From assembly GCA_014773175.1 (NCBI GenBank), contig VXCM01001437.1:124001-188000 (forward strand): DNA of 64,000 nt, written 5' to 3'. The notes under the pieces were generated by a model. The model searched no databases and was not told where the DNA came from. It saw only the letters and a list, made by a program, of their open reading frames with translations. Below, one piece after another: positions 49,274-60,430 of the stretch; position 1 is the stretch's first letter, and every line of letters begins with the position of its first letter. The position numbers and the translations under genes were made by a program. This DNA is from Lucifuga dentata. Its lineage: Eukaryota; Chordata; Actinopteri; Ophidiiformes; Bythitidae.

Positions 49274-49359
49274 AGGCATCAGTATGAAATCAGATTCCTC
49301 ACACACTCTCAGTGACAATGCTGTTAGTTTAGAGTTGGACATGGTTCCATCATAAAACA

Positions 49360-49835
49360 GATATGGTCAGTCATCAGCTAACTTCTTTCTTAGTTTTCCT
49401 TTTCTTCAATGTACTGTATGTCTTTCTCTCTTTGTCTCTTGGTGTGTCTGTCTCTTCTCTCTCTCCATCTGTCTTCTCTCTCGCTCTCTCTCTCTCCGTC
49501 TGTGTCTTTTTGTTTTGTGTGGGCTATTTTATTCTGTTACTGATATTTACATTGTTTACATGATTTTATCCTGTAATGTTTCATTGTTTTTATGTCTTTG
49601 TGATTTGTCTGTTTCCTCTCTTATGGCTGCTATGTCATATCTGTCATTTGAGGAGAGGGAATCTCTCTTTGAATTGCCTCTTCTTCCATTTTTTTCTTTA
49701 TAGTAAGATTTTATTTAGGGAGTTTTCCTCATTTTCGTACAGAGCTTGTGCTGGGAAACGTTAATGTGTGGGTCTATAAAGCCCTTAGAACCACTGTATT
49801 GTGATATTGGGCTATTACAAATAAACTTGGGTTGA
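49360..49835 (+). mobile_element. LINE 3' untranslated remnant
   Basis: A pyrimidine-rich run (CT-rich 49416-49500) is followed by TTATTTAGGGAGTTTTCCTC, then GGGTCTATAAAGCCCTTAGA, TATTGTGATATTGGGCTATT and ACAAATAAACTTGGGTTGAC. That ending (TAAAGCCCTTTGAGA...GGGCTATACAAATAAA) is typical of fish L2-like LINE 3' ends. No reverse-transcriptase frame is left. Confidence 0.5.
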
Positions 49836-50849
49836 CTATCACACATCAGATATTAGCAGAAATCAGAATTCAAAGCATAAAGGCATATGTGAACTTGGCC
49901 TTTACTTGTGACTATATCCTGTTTTCGCAGCTATCCGTGTTTATCTGAATCTTTCTTTTTAAAGGTGAACCTTTTTGCGGTCCTTGCAGTGACATAGCAT
50001 GGGCCAGAATTCAGAGATACGAACTGTGATTACAGTCTTCAAAGAAGTTTTCAAAAATCAGCCTCACTGTTGGATCCACCTGGTGCTTTAGCCTTGTTCT
50101 GTTTTATTTCCTTTGGAGAGTTTAATGCCACCCAGCATGGTATTATGGAAAAGGGCAACCTGAACGCCCCTCACCATCAGCAGGATGCCAAGGCTTTGCT
50201 CTGCAGCTCGGTGGGGGTCCGCACCCTGTCTCCTTGTCAGAGGCTCTAAAGACGCATCTTTTTTGGTTTGCGTTTGTCATCTCTGGCAAGTTTAATTTCT
50301 TCTCTGTTCCTCTCATCCCATCTCTCCTTCTGTGTGGCTGTGTTTGTGTTTTTATATTCGATGCCTTTGTGGATAGCACAAGATCAGCTGTTTTGAAGTT
50401 TTTCATGTCTGAGAGTGAAGAATAGTTGAGTGGAGTAATGTTCTCCTGAGCCTAAGCTCTGCAATAATGTGATTTGTTGCTGTGACCCATTCCCACTGGA
50501 CTCTCCCACACAGAATAGTCTTTCCTTTATAGTACCAAAACACATCCAAAAGAAAAATTGTTCTTGGTGAAATTATTTCTTCCAACCCTAATGGGTGTTT
50601 TCTAGTGCTAATCTGTATAATTTTTCAACTTTTGTTTCACAGTTTTTATAAAAGCCAGTATTTGTTGAGGAAATTACTTATTCAAGCCCTAATTAGTCTC
50701 TAAAGCTACTAAGTGTCTAAAATGTGGTCACTTGTTCTTTTGTACACTGCACATATTTTCTGGAACAGGAAAGTGGGAAATAAAAACTGTTTGTGTTTGT
50801 ATAGATTGGCATACAGAGGCCATTGGTAAGCAAGATCAGATGGTAGTGA
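49836..50849. other. Intronic sequence, no gene
   Basis: Unique DNA, no supported feature. Confidence 0.4.
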
Positions 50850-51060
50850 AAACAGATTATGTTGCAGAGGCCATGGCATAACCTCGGGCATTAATGTTAA
50901 TGGAAAACCACATGACCTTGCAGTTGCCTCTGAGCGGCTCCAGTTTAAATCCAATTGACACAGCCCAGGTCTGGAGAAGGCTAAAGGGAAGGTGATGCAG
51001 CCATCTGATATCCATGCATGGAAATAGACTGTTTTTCCATTTTTACTTTTCATGATATCC
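50850..51060. promoter_or_regulatory. Candidate conserved non-coding block
   Basis: Unique, balanced composition with CGGGCATTAATGTTAATGG, CACATGACCTTGCAGTTGCC and GTTTAAATCCAATTGACACA. A 156-codon minus-strand frame (50709-51179) spans it, but its residues show no family pattern. Confidence 0.2.
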
Positions 51061-53611
51061 AGAAAGCTCTCAATAAGGTCTCTCAGGTTCCCCTTGGGTG
51101 GACAGGGAAAGGCGGAGTTGAATGTCGAATTGCGGTTGCTGGGATACCCGTGTCCTGCGCAGGTTGTCATATGATCCAAACACAGAGCAGAATGGCACAG
51201 CTTAGCTTACACCATTTCAACATTCCAATCAAGGAGGGTTCTTGTGCTAATACCCGAGAGACAGTCTGTCCCTTGTTTTCACTGAGCATATTGTACTTAA
51301 GGTTGTGTAAAATCGCTGTGATGGAGTTAACTTTGCCAAGTATTGCTTTCCAATGATCTTCCTGCTTTGGGAGGAATGGCGAGGATAGTGCCAGCACAAC
51401 ACAAGCAGGCTTTGTTAAAGCAGCTTTGTGATGAATGAATAGAAAAGCAGGATAAAATAACATGCAGTTTTTTCCACAAACATCCAGTACTGGGTTTACA
51501 TTGAAATACCATGTTGTGCCGCTGCTGTGGAGGTCATTAGCATGATTTAATTATATTAAGAGGCAGCTAAATTGGACTTCGCAAACAGACAAGGCTTAAG
51601 GGATTACAGGACCTCTGACAGAGAGATCAAATTTTACCTTGAACCATTATGTCCAGTTCCTGTCAGGCTGCACGTGGGCAGAAAGAGGGAGGGTAACAGC
51701 AGACGATTAATTTAAATCAAAGTGATGGTGTTTCTCAATTTCATTTTTCTTTTTTCTCATTTATAAAAAGAATAATTCTGTTTTTCTGATGTATTTGAAG
51801 TGACCTGTTTGTACAAGGAATCATCCTTGTTTAATGAAGTTTCAGAATAAATTGGAGCATATCTTTATTTCTGCACTTCATTTGCCTTAATGCTTTTCTG
51901 ATTATCCCACAACTGTTGCTATGGTGCATTACTTAGCAATATGTTCACAGCAAACTGGATGTCATGCTGCCTGAATATGCATTTTAGAATTTGGATCTTT
52001 AATAATTATTTTTAGTATTAGTTTAGTGTTGAATCTGTACTTAAGGCCCCTGATTAACTGTATACATTCATAGCAAGGAAATCAATGTGGCTATATTTTT
52101 CTCAGTAAACTGTACATTAAAACTCTCTCCTGAAGATTCTGACATGTTCAGATCTCAGCCTTTCACTTTGCCAATAATCCTTTACTTACAGATCTCCAGC
52201 ACAGAGGAAAGTATTTCCAAAGTTAAAGGCAACAATGATTTTCCAGTCTGAAAGGTGGCTTTTTAACAAAGATCAGTTTACTTCCAGATAGTAAAGATCC
52301 ACTCTGCAATTAAGTTTTCATAAAAATTGGTTCATAACTTTTTGAGTAATTCTGTTAAAAAATAAACAAACCAATCAACAGTCACAGATGAAAACATAAT
52401 AAGAGTGTTCTAATAAACTGATGTAGCATCACAAAGTGCTCATGTGATATTTGAGATGTACACCGCGTAATTCGGTCGTTTCAAAATTTGGTACATCACA
52501 ACAGAAATATCCTTTACAATCTGTCAGGAATATCAGCAGGTGTGGCACGATAACAGCAGAGTTACATCTTAAACCAGAAGGATTTCAGCTTTTGATGAGC
52601 CCTTTATTCACAGATATTAATTCTGTTTGCACACTCCTGTGTTAATGAAATAATTTACTGTAGGTGTTACGGTGCTGTTTTGCCAAATAGGCTATGTACT
52701 GTGCTATTATTGTGCTGTTAATGTCATTCACAGCTAAACTGCGGACACCTGCATGCTACAGCTGGAAGCTAATGAGCGGAGCAACACGGAAGTCTGGATG
52801 AAATGGTCTGAGTACAAATACGAGCAAAATCAAATCTATTTATTACAGGTGACATATGCACTTAGACATTTTCACAGATTTTTGGTTCTCTGGTGTGGAA
52901 GGGCTCTCAAAACCAGAAATCTCAGAAAATTTCTTGCAATGAAACCCAGTTCAAATGTGACTTTAGAGCAAACAAACATGGCAGATGACTGACAGGAACA
53001 ACTTGCTATGCTTTCTGCACCAAAAAACAAAAACGATGAAAGACAAACGTGGAGGAAGTCAACATGATTGTGTTTAATATTTGCAATTTGAAACTGGTAC
53101 AGCATCCTAGCAAATTGGCAAATTGATCTTTAGAATAATTGGGATGAATTGGGACACAGAGCTCAGGTAAATAATCATCATGTCATAATTCTTTTTGCAA
53201 AGTGAAAGTAGATGGCTGGAGCTTTGTGCTCACACACGTTAAAGTATTTCACCTTCTTCCCAGTCAAATTCTTGTGCGTACTCTCCAAACATTTAGGTTA
53301 GTCCTTCCTATTGTCTGGGCCTATGGCATCAGTGTAACGGCTTATAGATTGATTCTGGGCAGCCATATTGTTTATGTATCAACCTATGACGTTACTGCAT
53401 AGTTTTGGGAAGCAAATTAGGCAGGACAGAGGGAGTGTAGCGTGCAGTCGCAGAGCCTAAATGGAGAGCACAAGGACCATATACGGAGCACGTATCACAC
53501 CACTGCTGCAGAAAGAACAGGTTGTGTTGGAGAAACACACTCTTTGTGTGCAAGTCATGCCCCTGTGTGTCATTGTGCACAGGGAATGCTACGATGATTT
53601 TCACAAATGAT
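51061..53611. other. Intronic sequence, no gene
   Basis: Unique DNA with chance frames. No transposon recognised with confidence. Confidence 0.4.
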
Positions 53612-53647
53612 AAAAAAAAAAAAAAAAAANAAAAAAAAAAAAAAAAA
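53612..53647. repeat. Poly-A run with single N (53630)
   Basis: About 17 A on each side of one N. Confidence 0.9.
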
Positions 53648-54151
53648 GCCTTTATAGTCTGCTCACATAAATGAGCATATCTCAAATGTACATAGTTCAA
53701 ATAAGGTTCAGGGATATTTTGTTCATATTCCATACATTTTATATATATAGTTAAATATTTAGTAAAATTTGATAAAAACACATCCGATTTTTGCAATTTT
53801 TTTTAAATTTATGAATGACACTATTTCAACAGTTTTTCCAGTTATTATGGTTTAACATTTACATAGCCTTTTAGTCTGGAAGGTGCAGAGTTTAAGAATT
53901 TGAAGCATTTGAAGCCAGTCAAAAACAATAAGGCCTTAACAATGAGAAAAAATACCAATGGACGCCGTGGTGGACCCTTTTGTATTGCAGAGTTTAGAGG
54001 GTTTAATGTACCGTAGATCGAGGGAAATACATGTTTAAAAAATATATGTATAGATTGTGAATTTTAATCCTTATTTACGAGAATTTATTGTAAAAGTAAA
54101 ACATTTTCACATAATTTGAGGGAACAAGTGTGTTAGCCTCAGCTTGCTAGG

Positions 54152-54152
<1 letters not shown>

Positions 54153-54188
<36 letters not shown>
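54153..54188. repeat. (AC)n microsatellite
   Basis: About 18 uninterrupted AC units. Confidence 0.95.
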
Positions 54189-54191
<3 letters not shown>

Positions 54192-54231
54192 CTGTGGCCA
54201 TCAATGGTAAACTGTATGATCTCAGGTATGA

Positions 54232-54300
54232 TTTAACAAAAATATTCTGCACAGTGCTAAGCTGTATGATCTCAGGGTTGTGCAGATTATTTTTGTTAAA
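54232..54300. repeat. 22-bp hairpin with one mismatch plus a flanking direct repeat
   Basis: TTTAACAAAAATATTCTGCA-CA (54232-54253) pairs with 54279-54300 with one mismatch around a 25-base loop. CTGTATGATCTCAGG occurs at 54212-54226 and again inside the loop at 54262-54276. Confidence 0.85.
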
Positions 54301-56828
54301 AGAACTTAGCAATTTGTATATTATTGTTAACACTAACACTTTGCTGCTTAAAAACACACATTTATTAAAGCGCACATCTGACTGGCACCATGGCAACAAC
54401 TTCACTCCGTCTCCTCCATTTAGGCATGGCTCAGCCTTGGGGTTTGAGTTGAGGGACATATCTCTTTGTGAGGTGACACACAAATAGACCTTCCACTCAC
54501 TTCAGCAGTTGGTCTTCACTGCCATGCACATCAGAAAAATGCTCAGGGGTGTAAATTTGTGCAGGCAATTTATCTAAACTGCCAGCTCTTCAGGTGTCTC
54601 TTCTCCCAGAGAAACGGGCTGCTGTTTCTCCAATTGTCCTTAAACAATTACTTGGGAGATCGGGGATAGACTGTTGCCAGTTAAACTGCAGTTTTCTGAG
54701 CAACTATTGTGCAGTCCATCTAAACCGTGGAATACAAAGCTCTTCAGTGCACTGCAAGCCAAATAAAGAGGTACAGAAGGAGGGCGAGGAAGATAAAAGC
54801 TGACACCCAACGTATTAAAACTCAACTCTATTAGAAATGAGCTTCTGTGAGGGTGAAGCGCCACAGCTTAAAGCAAAGATAGTGCTTACTCATTGAGATT
54901 TAGTGAAAGGGCTGTGACGACTGTGCAGATTCAGTAAACTAACATCTACTTCAGGCTTGGTAAAGGGATGTGTCTATGTTGCAGAAATTGTCCGACAGTA
55001 CAAACATACTTCCTTGGATATTGTGTAGTAATCAAACTCAGGTGCTGTTATCTCTCATTACCATTCACTCACGCATGGAATATTTTCATTTCCACCAAAC
55101 AAGCAGAAACTACATTCTTAAAGAGGAAAACTGTTACTGACTAATGGAAACACACACATACACAACAAAAGCATTTATGTTAGTGTGTTTATGGTGTGGC
55201 CATAAGCCTAAACCTCCAATTACTGGCCTCTGGTACATGTAACTGTATTTTGCTAATTTTCTCCTTTATATGTAAAATAAAGATGTTAAAGATCAAATGC
55301 AATTTGTCAGGCAAATACTACATTGTTCCGTCAAGGACAAAAAGCAGAGTTAAAATTCTGAATGAAAACAGAATGCATTTAATGGTCCTTGACCGATGCT
55401 TTTATTGAAAATGATTTGCCCCTGTGGTCAGCTATGATAGTTTTGTTGTTTTCTCCGGCAACTGGTTGTTGAATTCTTTATGAATCCATCATAAAGATGG
55501 AAACCATCAAAGACAAGCTTCGAAGTTTGGTTAGATTGTAGGTCTAAGGCTCCAAATATCACTTGTTAAGCACACGACTTAGAGTGCATTTGTGCATAAT
55601 GTGCGTATTACAAGCATATGCGTGTCTTGATATGATTGTGCATTTTTCTCCTGACACCATCCCCGAAAGCATCTGACAATCAGGGGAATATTAGAGGGTT
55701 GGAGAGAATCCACTCAGGCTAAGTGGCTCTTGTTGCTGCAGAGTGTGACACTGCTCTGACATTCATAATGATTCACAGCGTTGCTGACACATGATACCAC
55801 CACAGCACAGTGGATCGCTCTTTCTTTGGCTCTGCTGGTGCACATTTCATCTCCAGAGAGCTTACTGGACTGATGTTCACCACCGCTATTCTCTGTGAGC
55901 AGCAGAAACAGATTGGCTCATTGCAGCAGCAGCTTGTGATTTATTTGGGCAGGTGAAAACAACACTATTCCAAACTGGATGTAAGACTGAAAATGCAGGT
56001 CTCGGTCGGCTTTCATGTGATCTGCACTGCAGTTCTTCAGGAATAAGAGTGATCCAAGCTGCAGTAAACAAGAGCAAAATGTGGAATGGTTCAAGTCAAG
56101 ATAACGTTTTAAAAACTATCTTCTATCTATTTAACTACATGTATCTTAAATATGTTTAAGTTAAAGTCAGGGATTGATAGATAGGGCTTACCTTTAAATG
56201 CATGAGTCATTTTCCATCCATTCGTACATATGTCGGGTCATTAGAGACCCGCAGCTTACACAACACAATTTGAGTGAAATATTTTTGCTTGTAAACTTTT
56301 AAGAACAGTTTATGAATGATAACAAACCCACAAAAAAACCAAACATTTTTTGCAATAAAAAAAAATAATGATAAAATTATTTAAATTATTTAATAACAAT
56401 AAAATAAAAAAGTGTGTAATGTGGTTGCTAAAAACCCTTCCTATGCATTTAAGGGTTAATAGTTATACTTTGTATTTAAAACATGATAATTTCAAATATT
56501 AAAAGAGCTGAAATCAATAATAGAAAAATCTGGGTGGAAATTGGTTTCCAAGTTCCACACACAGCTCTGTTTTTGAGAAACTCTGCTCCACATGTGAGCT
56601 CGTTTGAGATGCGGTTAAGCCCTGAGCTGAATCTGAAGTCTGGATACAGAGGTGCACAGTTTCAGTGGACGGGCCTCTCTGTGTCTCGGTTCTCTGCAAT
56701 TGACCAAACTGGCCCACTTTGCTCCACAGCCTCTGTCTGAAGTTGTGAGCTGCTTAAGACCTCATTACTGCTTCTGTTTAAGAGCCATCCATGCCTTATC
56801 GGCTGAAGGAAGAGGAGCATAAACACGG
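54301..56828. other. Intronic sequence, no gene
   Basis: Unique DNA. No supported feature. Confidence 0.4.
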
Positions 56829-56837
56829 GGGGGGGGN
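56827..56837. repeat. Poly-G run with single N (56837)
   Basis: Ten G followed by N, a likely sequencing stop at a G homopolymer. Confidence 0.85.
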
Positions 56838-56973
56838 CACTAATGGCTTTAAGTGAGCAGGTTTGAATTGCTGAGGTCTTTGAATGGCCCTTAGAGTCAC
56901 GGTATCAACTCCAACTTAGAGCAGGTGCACATATCTCTACTCCGAATATAGCCTGAAATTACTGAATTTATTG

Positions 56974-57295
56974 TAAGGCAAGGCAAATTTATTTATATAG
57001 ACAATTCAAACACAGAGGCAATTCAAACAAAGTGCATTAAAACAGCATTTAAAAGACAATACAAACCAAATAAAGCGACATTTAAAATACATTAACAAGA
57101 AAATAGAGCAACGTTCAAAAACCAAGAGTAAAATAGGGTAAGGTAATAAATAAATAAATAAAAAGATAAGGTAAAAGCACATAAAATAATCTATCATGTG
57201 GTTACAGTGCAAAATTAATTATATTGGCCTCAGATTGAATGCAGCGCAAAGCCTAATTAAAAGCAGTGCTACAAAGAAAAGTTTTACGCCTGGTT
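56974..57295 (-). mobile_element. L2-like LINE, 3' untranslated end
   Basis: Plus strand AAGGCAAGGCAAATTTATTT-ATATAG, CAATTCAAACAAAGTGCATT, then A-rich AATACATTAACAAGAAAATA and an AAAT tract at 57148-57164. This is the complement of the 3' end of a very common teleost LINE. The coding tail follows at 57296. Confidence 0.7.
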
Positions 57296-57620
57296 TTAAA
57301 AGTTTACGGTTGGACCAGATCTGAGACCTTCTGAAAGTTTGTTCCAGAGATGTGGAGCAGAGAAACTAAATGCTGCCTCGCCATGCTTTGTTCTGACTCT
57401 GGGAACAGAAAGCAGACCAGATGACCTGAGAGGTCTGCAGGGTTCATACTGCAGAATCATGTCAGAGATATATTTTAGTCCTGAGCCATGCAGAGCTTTA
57501 AAAACCAGTAAGAATATTTTAAAATCAATCCTGTGACACACAGGCAGCCAGTNCCATGCAGAGCTTTAAAAACCAGTAAGAATATTTTAAAATCAATCCT
57601 GTGACACACAGGCAGCCAGT
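57296..57620 (-). pseudogene. L2-like LINE ORF2 C-terminus, interrupted by an assembly join
   Basis: The minus-strand frame reads YWLPVCHRIDFKIFLLVFKA, then LHGSGLKYISDMIL, CRPLRSSGLLSVPRVRTKHG, EAAFSFSAPHLWNKLSEGLR. This is the conserved C-terminal segment of L2/CR1-type reverse transcriptase proteins (LPV--RI-FKILLL-FKALHG, LRSS--GLL-VPR, APKLWNSLP). The 67-bp stretch at its 5' end is present twice around an N at 57553, so the frame is interrupted there by the join. Confidence 0.8.
57486..57620. other. Unmerged contig overlap (67-bp exact duplication around N)
   Basis: 57486-57552 and 57554-57620 are identical and separated by one N (57553). Confidence 0.92.
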
Positions 57621-57625
57621 ATGAT

Positions 57626-58156
57626 GAACATTGTCCTCTTAGAGTAAGAAACAAACAGTTTAGGGTTTGTGGGCAATAAAATTCAGTTTAAACCATGCTT
57701 CCTTTAAAAAAAAAAATCCAGGTATTTTCTGATGAAAAACGTTTAAAACCAAAAAAACAATGAACACTATTTCAACAATAATGCAGCTGTCTAAGGTTAT
57801 AAATCTAGTAGAAGTCCAGAGGTACGTACACTAAGGAGCTGTTCTCTTTTTTCTAAGACACAAGCAACTTAGATTAGATATTCAGGACAGGAGGCAATGA
57901 AGGCTGCTTAACCCAAATCTCCTTCATGCTGAGAGCCAAACAGGAAGACATCACGAAGACATCACGTCCCTTTATATGGACACTCAGAACCTGCTGCTAT
58001 CAGGAAACCGACCACAGGGCCACTCAGGCGCAATCAAACACGGAATAATACCTGCTAAACACTGAATAATACCTCAAATCCATGTAATTATGAACACACA
58101 CACACGCACACACAAAACCAGTCTTCTTGATTCTGAGCATAGTCGCTGTATGCTTT
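57626..58156. other. Intronic sequence, no gene
   Basis: Unique DNA, with a small tandem GAAGACATCAC pair near 57946-57967. Confidence 0.4.
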
Positions 58157-58285
58157 AACTCGTCCTTCGATGAGTATTGTGTGTGTGTGTGTGAGTGTGT
58201 GTGTGTGTGTGTGTGGCTTTNAACTCGTCCTTCGATGAGTATTGTGTGTGTGTGTGTGAGTGTGTGTGTGTGTGTGTGTGGCTTT
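58157..58285. other. Unmerged contig overlap (64-bp exact duplication around N) containing a (GT)n tract
   Basis: 58157-58220 and 58222-58285 are identical, separated by one N (58221). Each holds the same (GT)n with one GA interruption. Confidence 0.92.
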
Positions 58286-58614
58286 ATGTTCATGTTTTGT
58301 GCATGTTCATGTGTTTGTACTTGCTTGCTTGCTTGTATGTTTATATTAGCATATGCTTTGATGTGCACACATGTGCATGGTTATTCTTGTCCGCACACAT
58401 ATTAGCATGACTGTGTGTGTGTGTTCATGTCATTTTATGTTTACATCGGCATGTGCTTGTGTTTGTTCAGGTCTTGCTTTATGTTTAGGCACATTTTTGT
58501 ATATATTTAAATGTATTAGAATTAGACAAAATTTTTTGTAAATATATAGGCTTGTGTGTGTGTGTAAGAGAGTATTTCATAATTGTCCAGTGAGTTTATT
58601 TACTACCAATATAT
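58286..58614. other. GT-rich intronic sequence
   Basis: Interrupted GT and TTGC-type simple sequence. No gene. Confidence 0.5.
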
Positions 58615-59330
58615 TTAAAGGACCATTCCACCCATTTTGCATGTTTGAGCCTAATATATTCACTTTCATACGTGTTACGTTACTGACAATCATTTCCCAA
58701 AGGATAAAACTGTATTTCAGCTTTCCTGATATTTTGTAAAACCTCTTAATCTTTCAAAATCAAATATTCAAGTGATACACCCACCTTAAAAATCAATGTT
58801 TCACCTGCTAATAGTTAAGCAAAATTATAAAGTCACAGTTGTTTAAATTTTTCCATAAATGCAGGTCTTCTTTTAGGACTATATTTCCCGGTGGAGACAT
58901 ACATTCACTCCACGTTTTTATTGCATTTAAACACTAAAATTATGTAACTTTGAAAAAAAAAAAACCCTGAATACACGTCTTGTTCATGATGATGGATTAC
59001 CTATTCCAGGAATGTTTCAAATATCAACAAGTTGATTTTAATAGCGTACCAGAATGAACTGAAACCAATGGAGGTCTAGGAAAACATTTTTAATTCACCG
59101 TTCAGTAGTATGCTTTGGGAAATGATTGTCAGTAACNGGAATGTTTCAAATATCAACAAGTTGATTTTAATAGCGTACCAGAATGAACTGAAACCAATGG
59201 AGGTCTAGGAAAACATTTTTAATTCACCGTTCAGTAGTATGCTTTGGGAAATGATTGTCAGTAACGTTACATGTATGAAAATTGAATATATTAGGCTCAA
59301 ACATGCAAAATGGGTGGTATGGTCCTTTAA
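58615..59330 (+). mobile_element. Family A foldback MITE, copy 4
   Basis: TTAAAGGACCATTCCACCC at the left and GGGTGGTATGGTCCTTTAA at the right. The long inverted ends carry GCATGTTTGAGCCTAATATA and its complement, with TTAA at both borders. The interior has TATTTCCCGGTGGAGACATA and GAAACCAATGGAGGTCTAGG. Its length is inflated by a 128-bp duplicate around the N at 59137; the true length is probably about 587 bp. Confidence 0.9.
59009..59265. other. Unmerged contig overlap (128-bp exact duplication around N)
   Basis: 59009-59136 and 59138-59265 are identical, separated by one N (59137), inside family A copy 4. Confidence 0.93.
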
Positions 59331-60170
59331 GGTTTGCATACATTGCCATTTTTGATTTGGCTGTTCAAAATCATTTTCAGCAGTGGGTGTCCCTAGCAGA
59401 CTCAGAACAACTTAAAATATAACTACCATTCAATGGTGACAATTGACACTTAATGCAGCCAGCAACAACTTCAACAACGCGTTAACACAATATACAGCAA
59501 CAGAATACAATTAATATAACATTAATAATATCAATGTCATCAATAATCCATAAATACTTACAACTGAACTTTATAATTATATAAAATATTCTTTGTTGAC
59601 CAAAATTTATCCAAACTATTTTTGAATGAGTTAACTGTAGGGGCCTATAGTAAGAATATACATAGGAAAAGAGCTTGTTTTCACTCATGATTTTATAGTT
59701 TAATAAACATTTTGATTTCCATCAGCCTAGAGATTTTATGGCATAATTAGTTTTGTGAAAACAATATAAATTTGCCATAAAACAATTCATAAACAGTAGA
59801 ATTAGCTTTGTGATATGTGTGACATTTAGACAGTTATGTGAATAATTTTGAATGTACATATGGTGTGTGTGAATGTGAATGTGTGTACAGGGTGTAGTAA
59901 ACATTCTATACATGTTTAGCTATATTTGTATAGCTAAACAATGAAATGAACAGTTGAAATGGAACTACATTTTGTAGAAATGCAAACAGCTTTAAGAGTT
60001 TTTATGGGATTTTCCACCCTGCCAAGAGAAAATTCTGAGACAATAAAAACTGGATAAAGCTAAAGATGGAACAAAATATCTGCACCATCTTGTCTATTTG
60101 CCTCTCTAAAAACTCATGGGTCAAGCATTAGTGTTTCAGTGTTTTCGGGTTGTTTTCGGACAAACGGGAC
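59331..60170. other. Intronic sequence next to the donor site
   Basis: AT-rich unique DNA. It includes an 11-bp perfect hairpin, GTTTAGCTATA / TATAGCTAAAC, at 59913-59938 with a 4-base loop. Confidence 0.6.
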
Positions 60171-60176
60171 GCTAAC
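60171..60176 (-). other. Splice donor of the chst8-like exon
   Basis: The minus strand reads CAG then GTTAGC. It matches the donor consensus except for T at +3 and C at +6, and leaves phase 1. Phase and position agree with the stem boundary expected for a CHST8-type protein. Confidence 0.55.
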
Positions 60177-60336
60177 CTGGCCCTTGGTGCTGGCCCATCT
60201 CAGACAGGTCCTGCAGGTGGATGAAGAGAATGAGACCTCCAGCAGCAAACAGCAGGAGGAACCAGAAGGAACAGGGCAGCATCCTCCTCCGTCCACGCAG
60301 GGAGTCTGCCAGCATCCTCCACTCCATCCCCGGCAT
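60177..60336 (-). CDS. chst8: First coding exon of a carbohydrate sulfotransferase 8-like gene (partial)
   Basis: Reading the minus strand from the ATG at 60336 gives 53 codons plus one base of a split glycine codon. Seen: a basic RGRRR patch at residues 14-18, a hydrophobic span at about 22-40 (type II signal anchor), then LFIHLQDLSE at 37-46 and a QHQGP-G ending. Known: CHST8 and CHST9 are Golgi type II membrane enzymes that put sulfate on the 4-position of terminal GalNAc, for example on pituitary hormone N-glycans. Mammalian CHST8 has the same short anchor followed by a similar LLFISLQD stem start and a PG at the same place. The exon ends CAG before GTTAGC (60176 downward), a phase-1 donor. 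Other in-frame ATGs occur at codons 4, 8 and 19, and codon 19 begins the conserved core, so the true start is uncertain. The PAPS-binding catalytic domain is not in this exon and must lie at lower coordinates. CHST9 is the main alternative, but the LQD-E motif favours CHST8. Confidence 0.75.
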
Positions 60337-60430
60337 GGCACAGCACAGTCAGACGCTAACGTAATAAGTTCTGGAGAAAATCAAAGCGAGCAGGAAAAAA
60401 GGAAGGAGAAGAGACAGACAGAGGGACAAA
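60337..60430 (-). other. 5' untranslated part of the exon and its splice acceptor
   Basis: Minus strand: a long pyrimidine-rich run at about 60377-60430 ends in TTTTCTCCAG, with the AG at 60371-60372. The exon then runs from 60370 to the ATG at 60336, leaving 34 untranslated bases. This says at least one upstream non-coding exon lies at higher coordinates. I did not find it in the window. Confidence 0.55.

Larger units (their letters stand above)
1..60176 (-). other. Presumed giant intron of the chst8-like gene
   Basis: No open frame of the roughly 300 codons expected for a sulfotransferase domain exists on the minus strand left of the exon, and I recognise no other protein-coding gene. By inference the stretch is one intron, or introns around a small exon I cannot recognise. 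It holds transposon remnants, microsatellites and possible regulatory blocks. Confidence 0.5.

Noticed and set aside
50709..51179. 156-codon minus-strand open frame, same strand as the chst8-like exon
   Set aside because: The residues show no sulfotransferase motif (no 5'-PSB-like PKxxxTNWK or 3'-PB RDPxxR pattern) and no other family pattern.
52753..52992. 79-codon plus-strand frame with a natural-looking composition
   Set aside because: No recognisable domain. The antisense frame is open too, and no exon signals frame it convincingly.
58027..58370. Tandem duplicated (GT)n reading as a Cys-Val repeat protein
   Set aside because: Simple repeat and assembly duplication. The open frame is an artefact.
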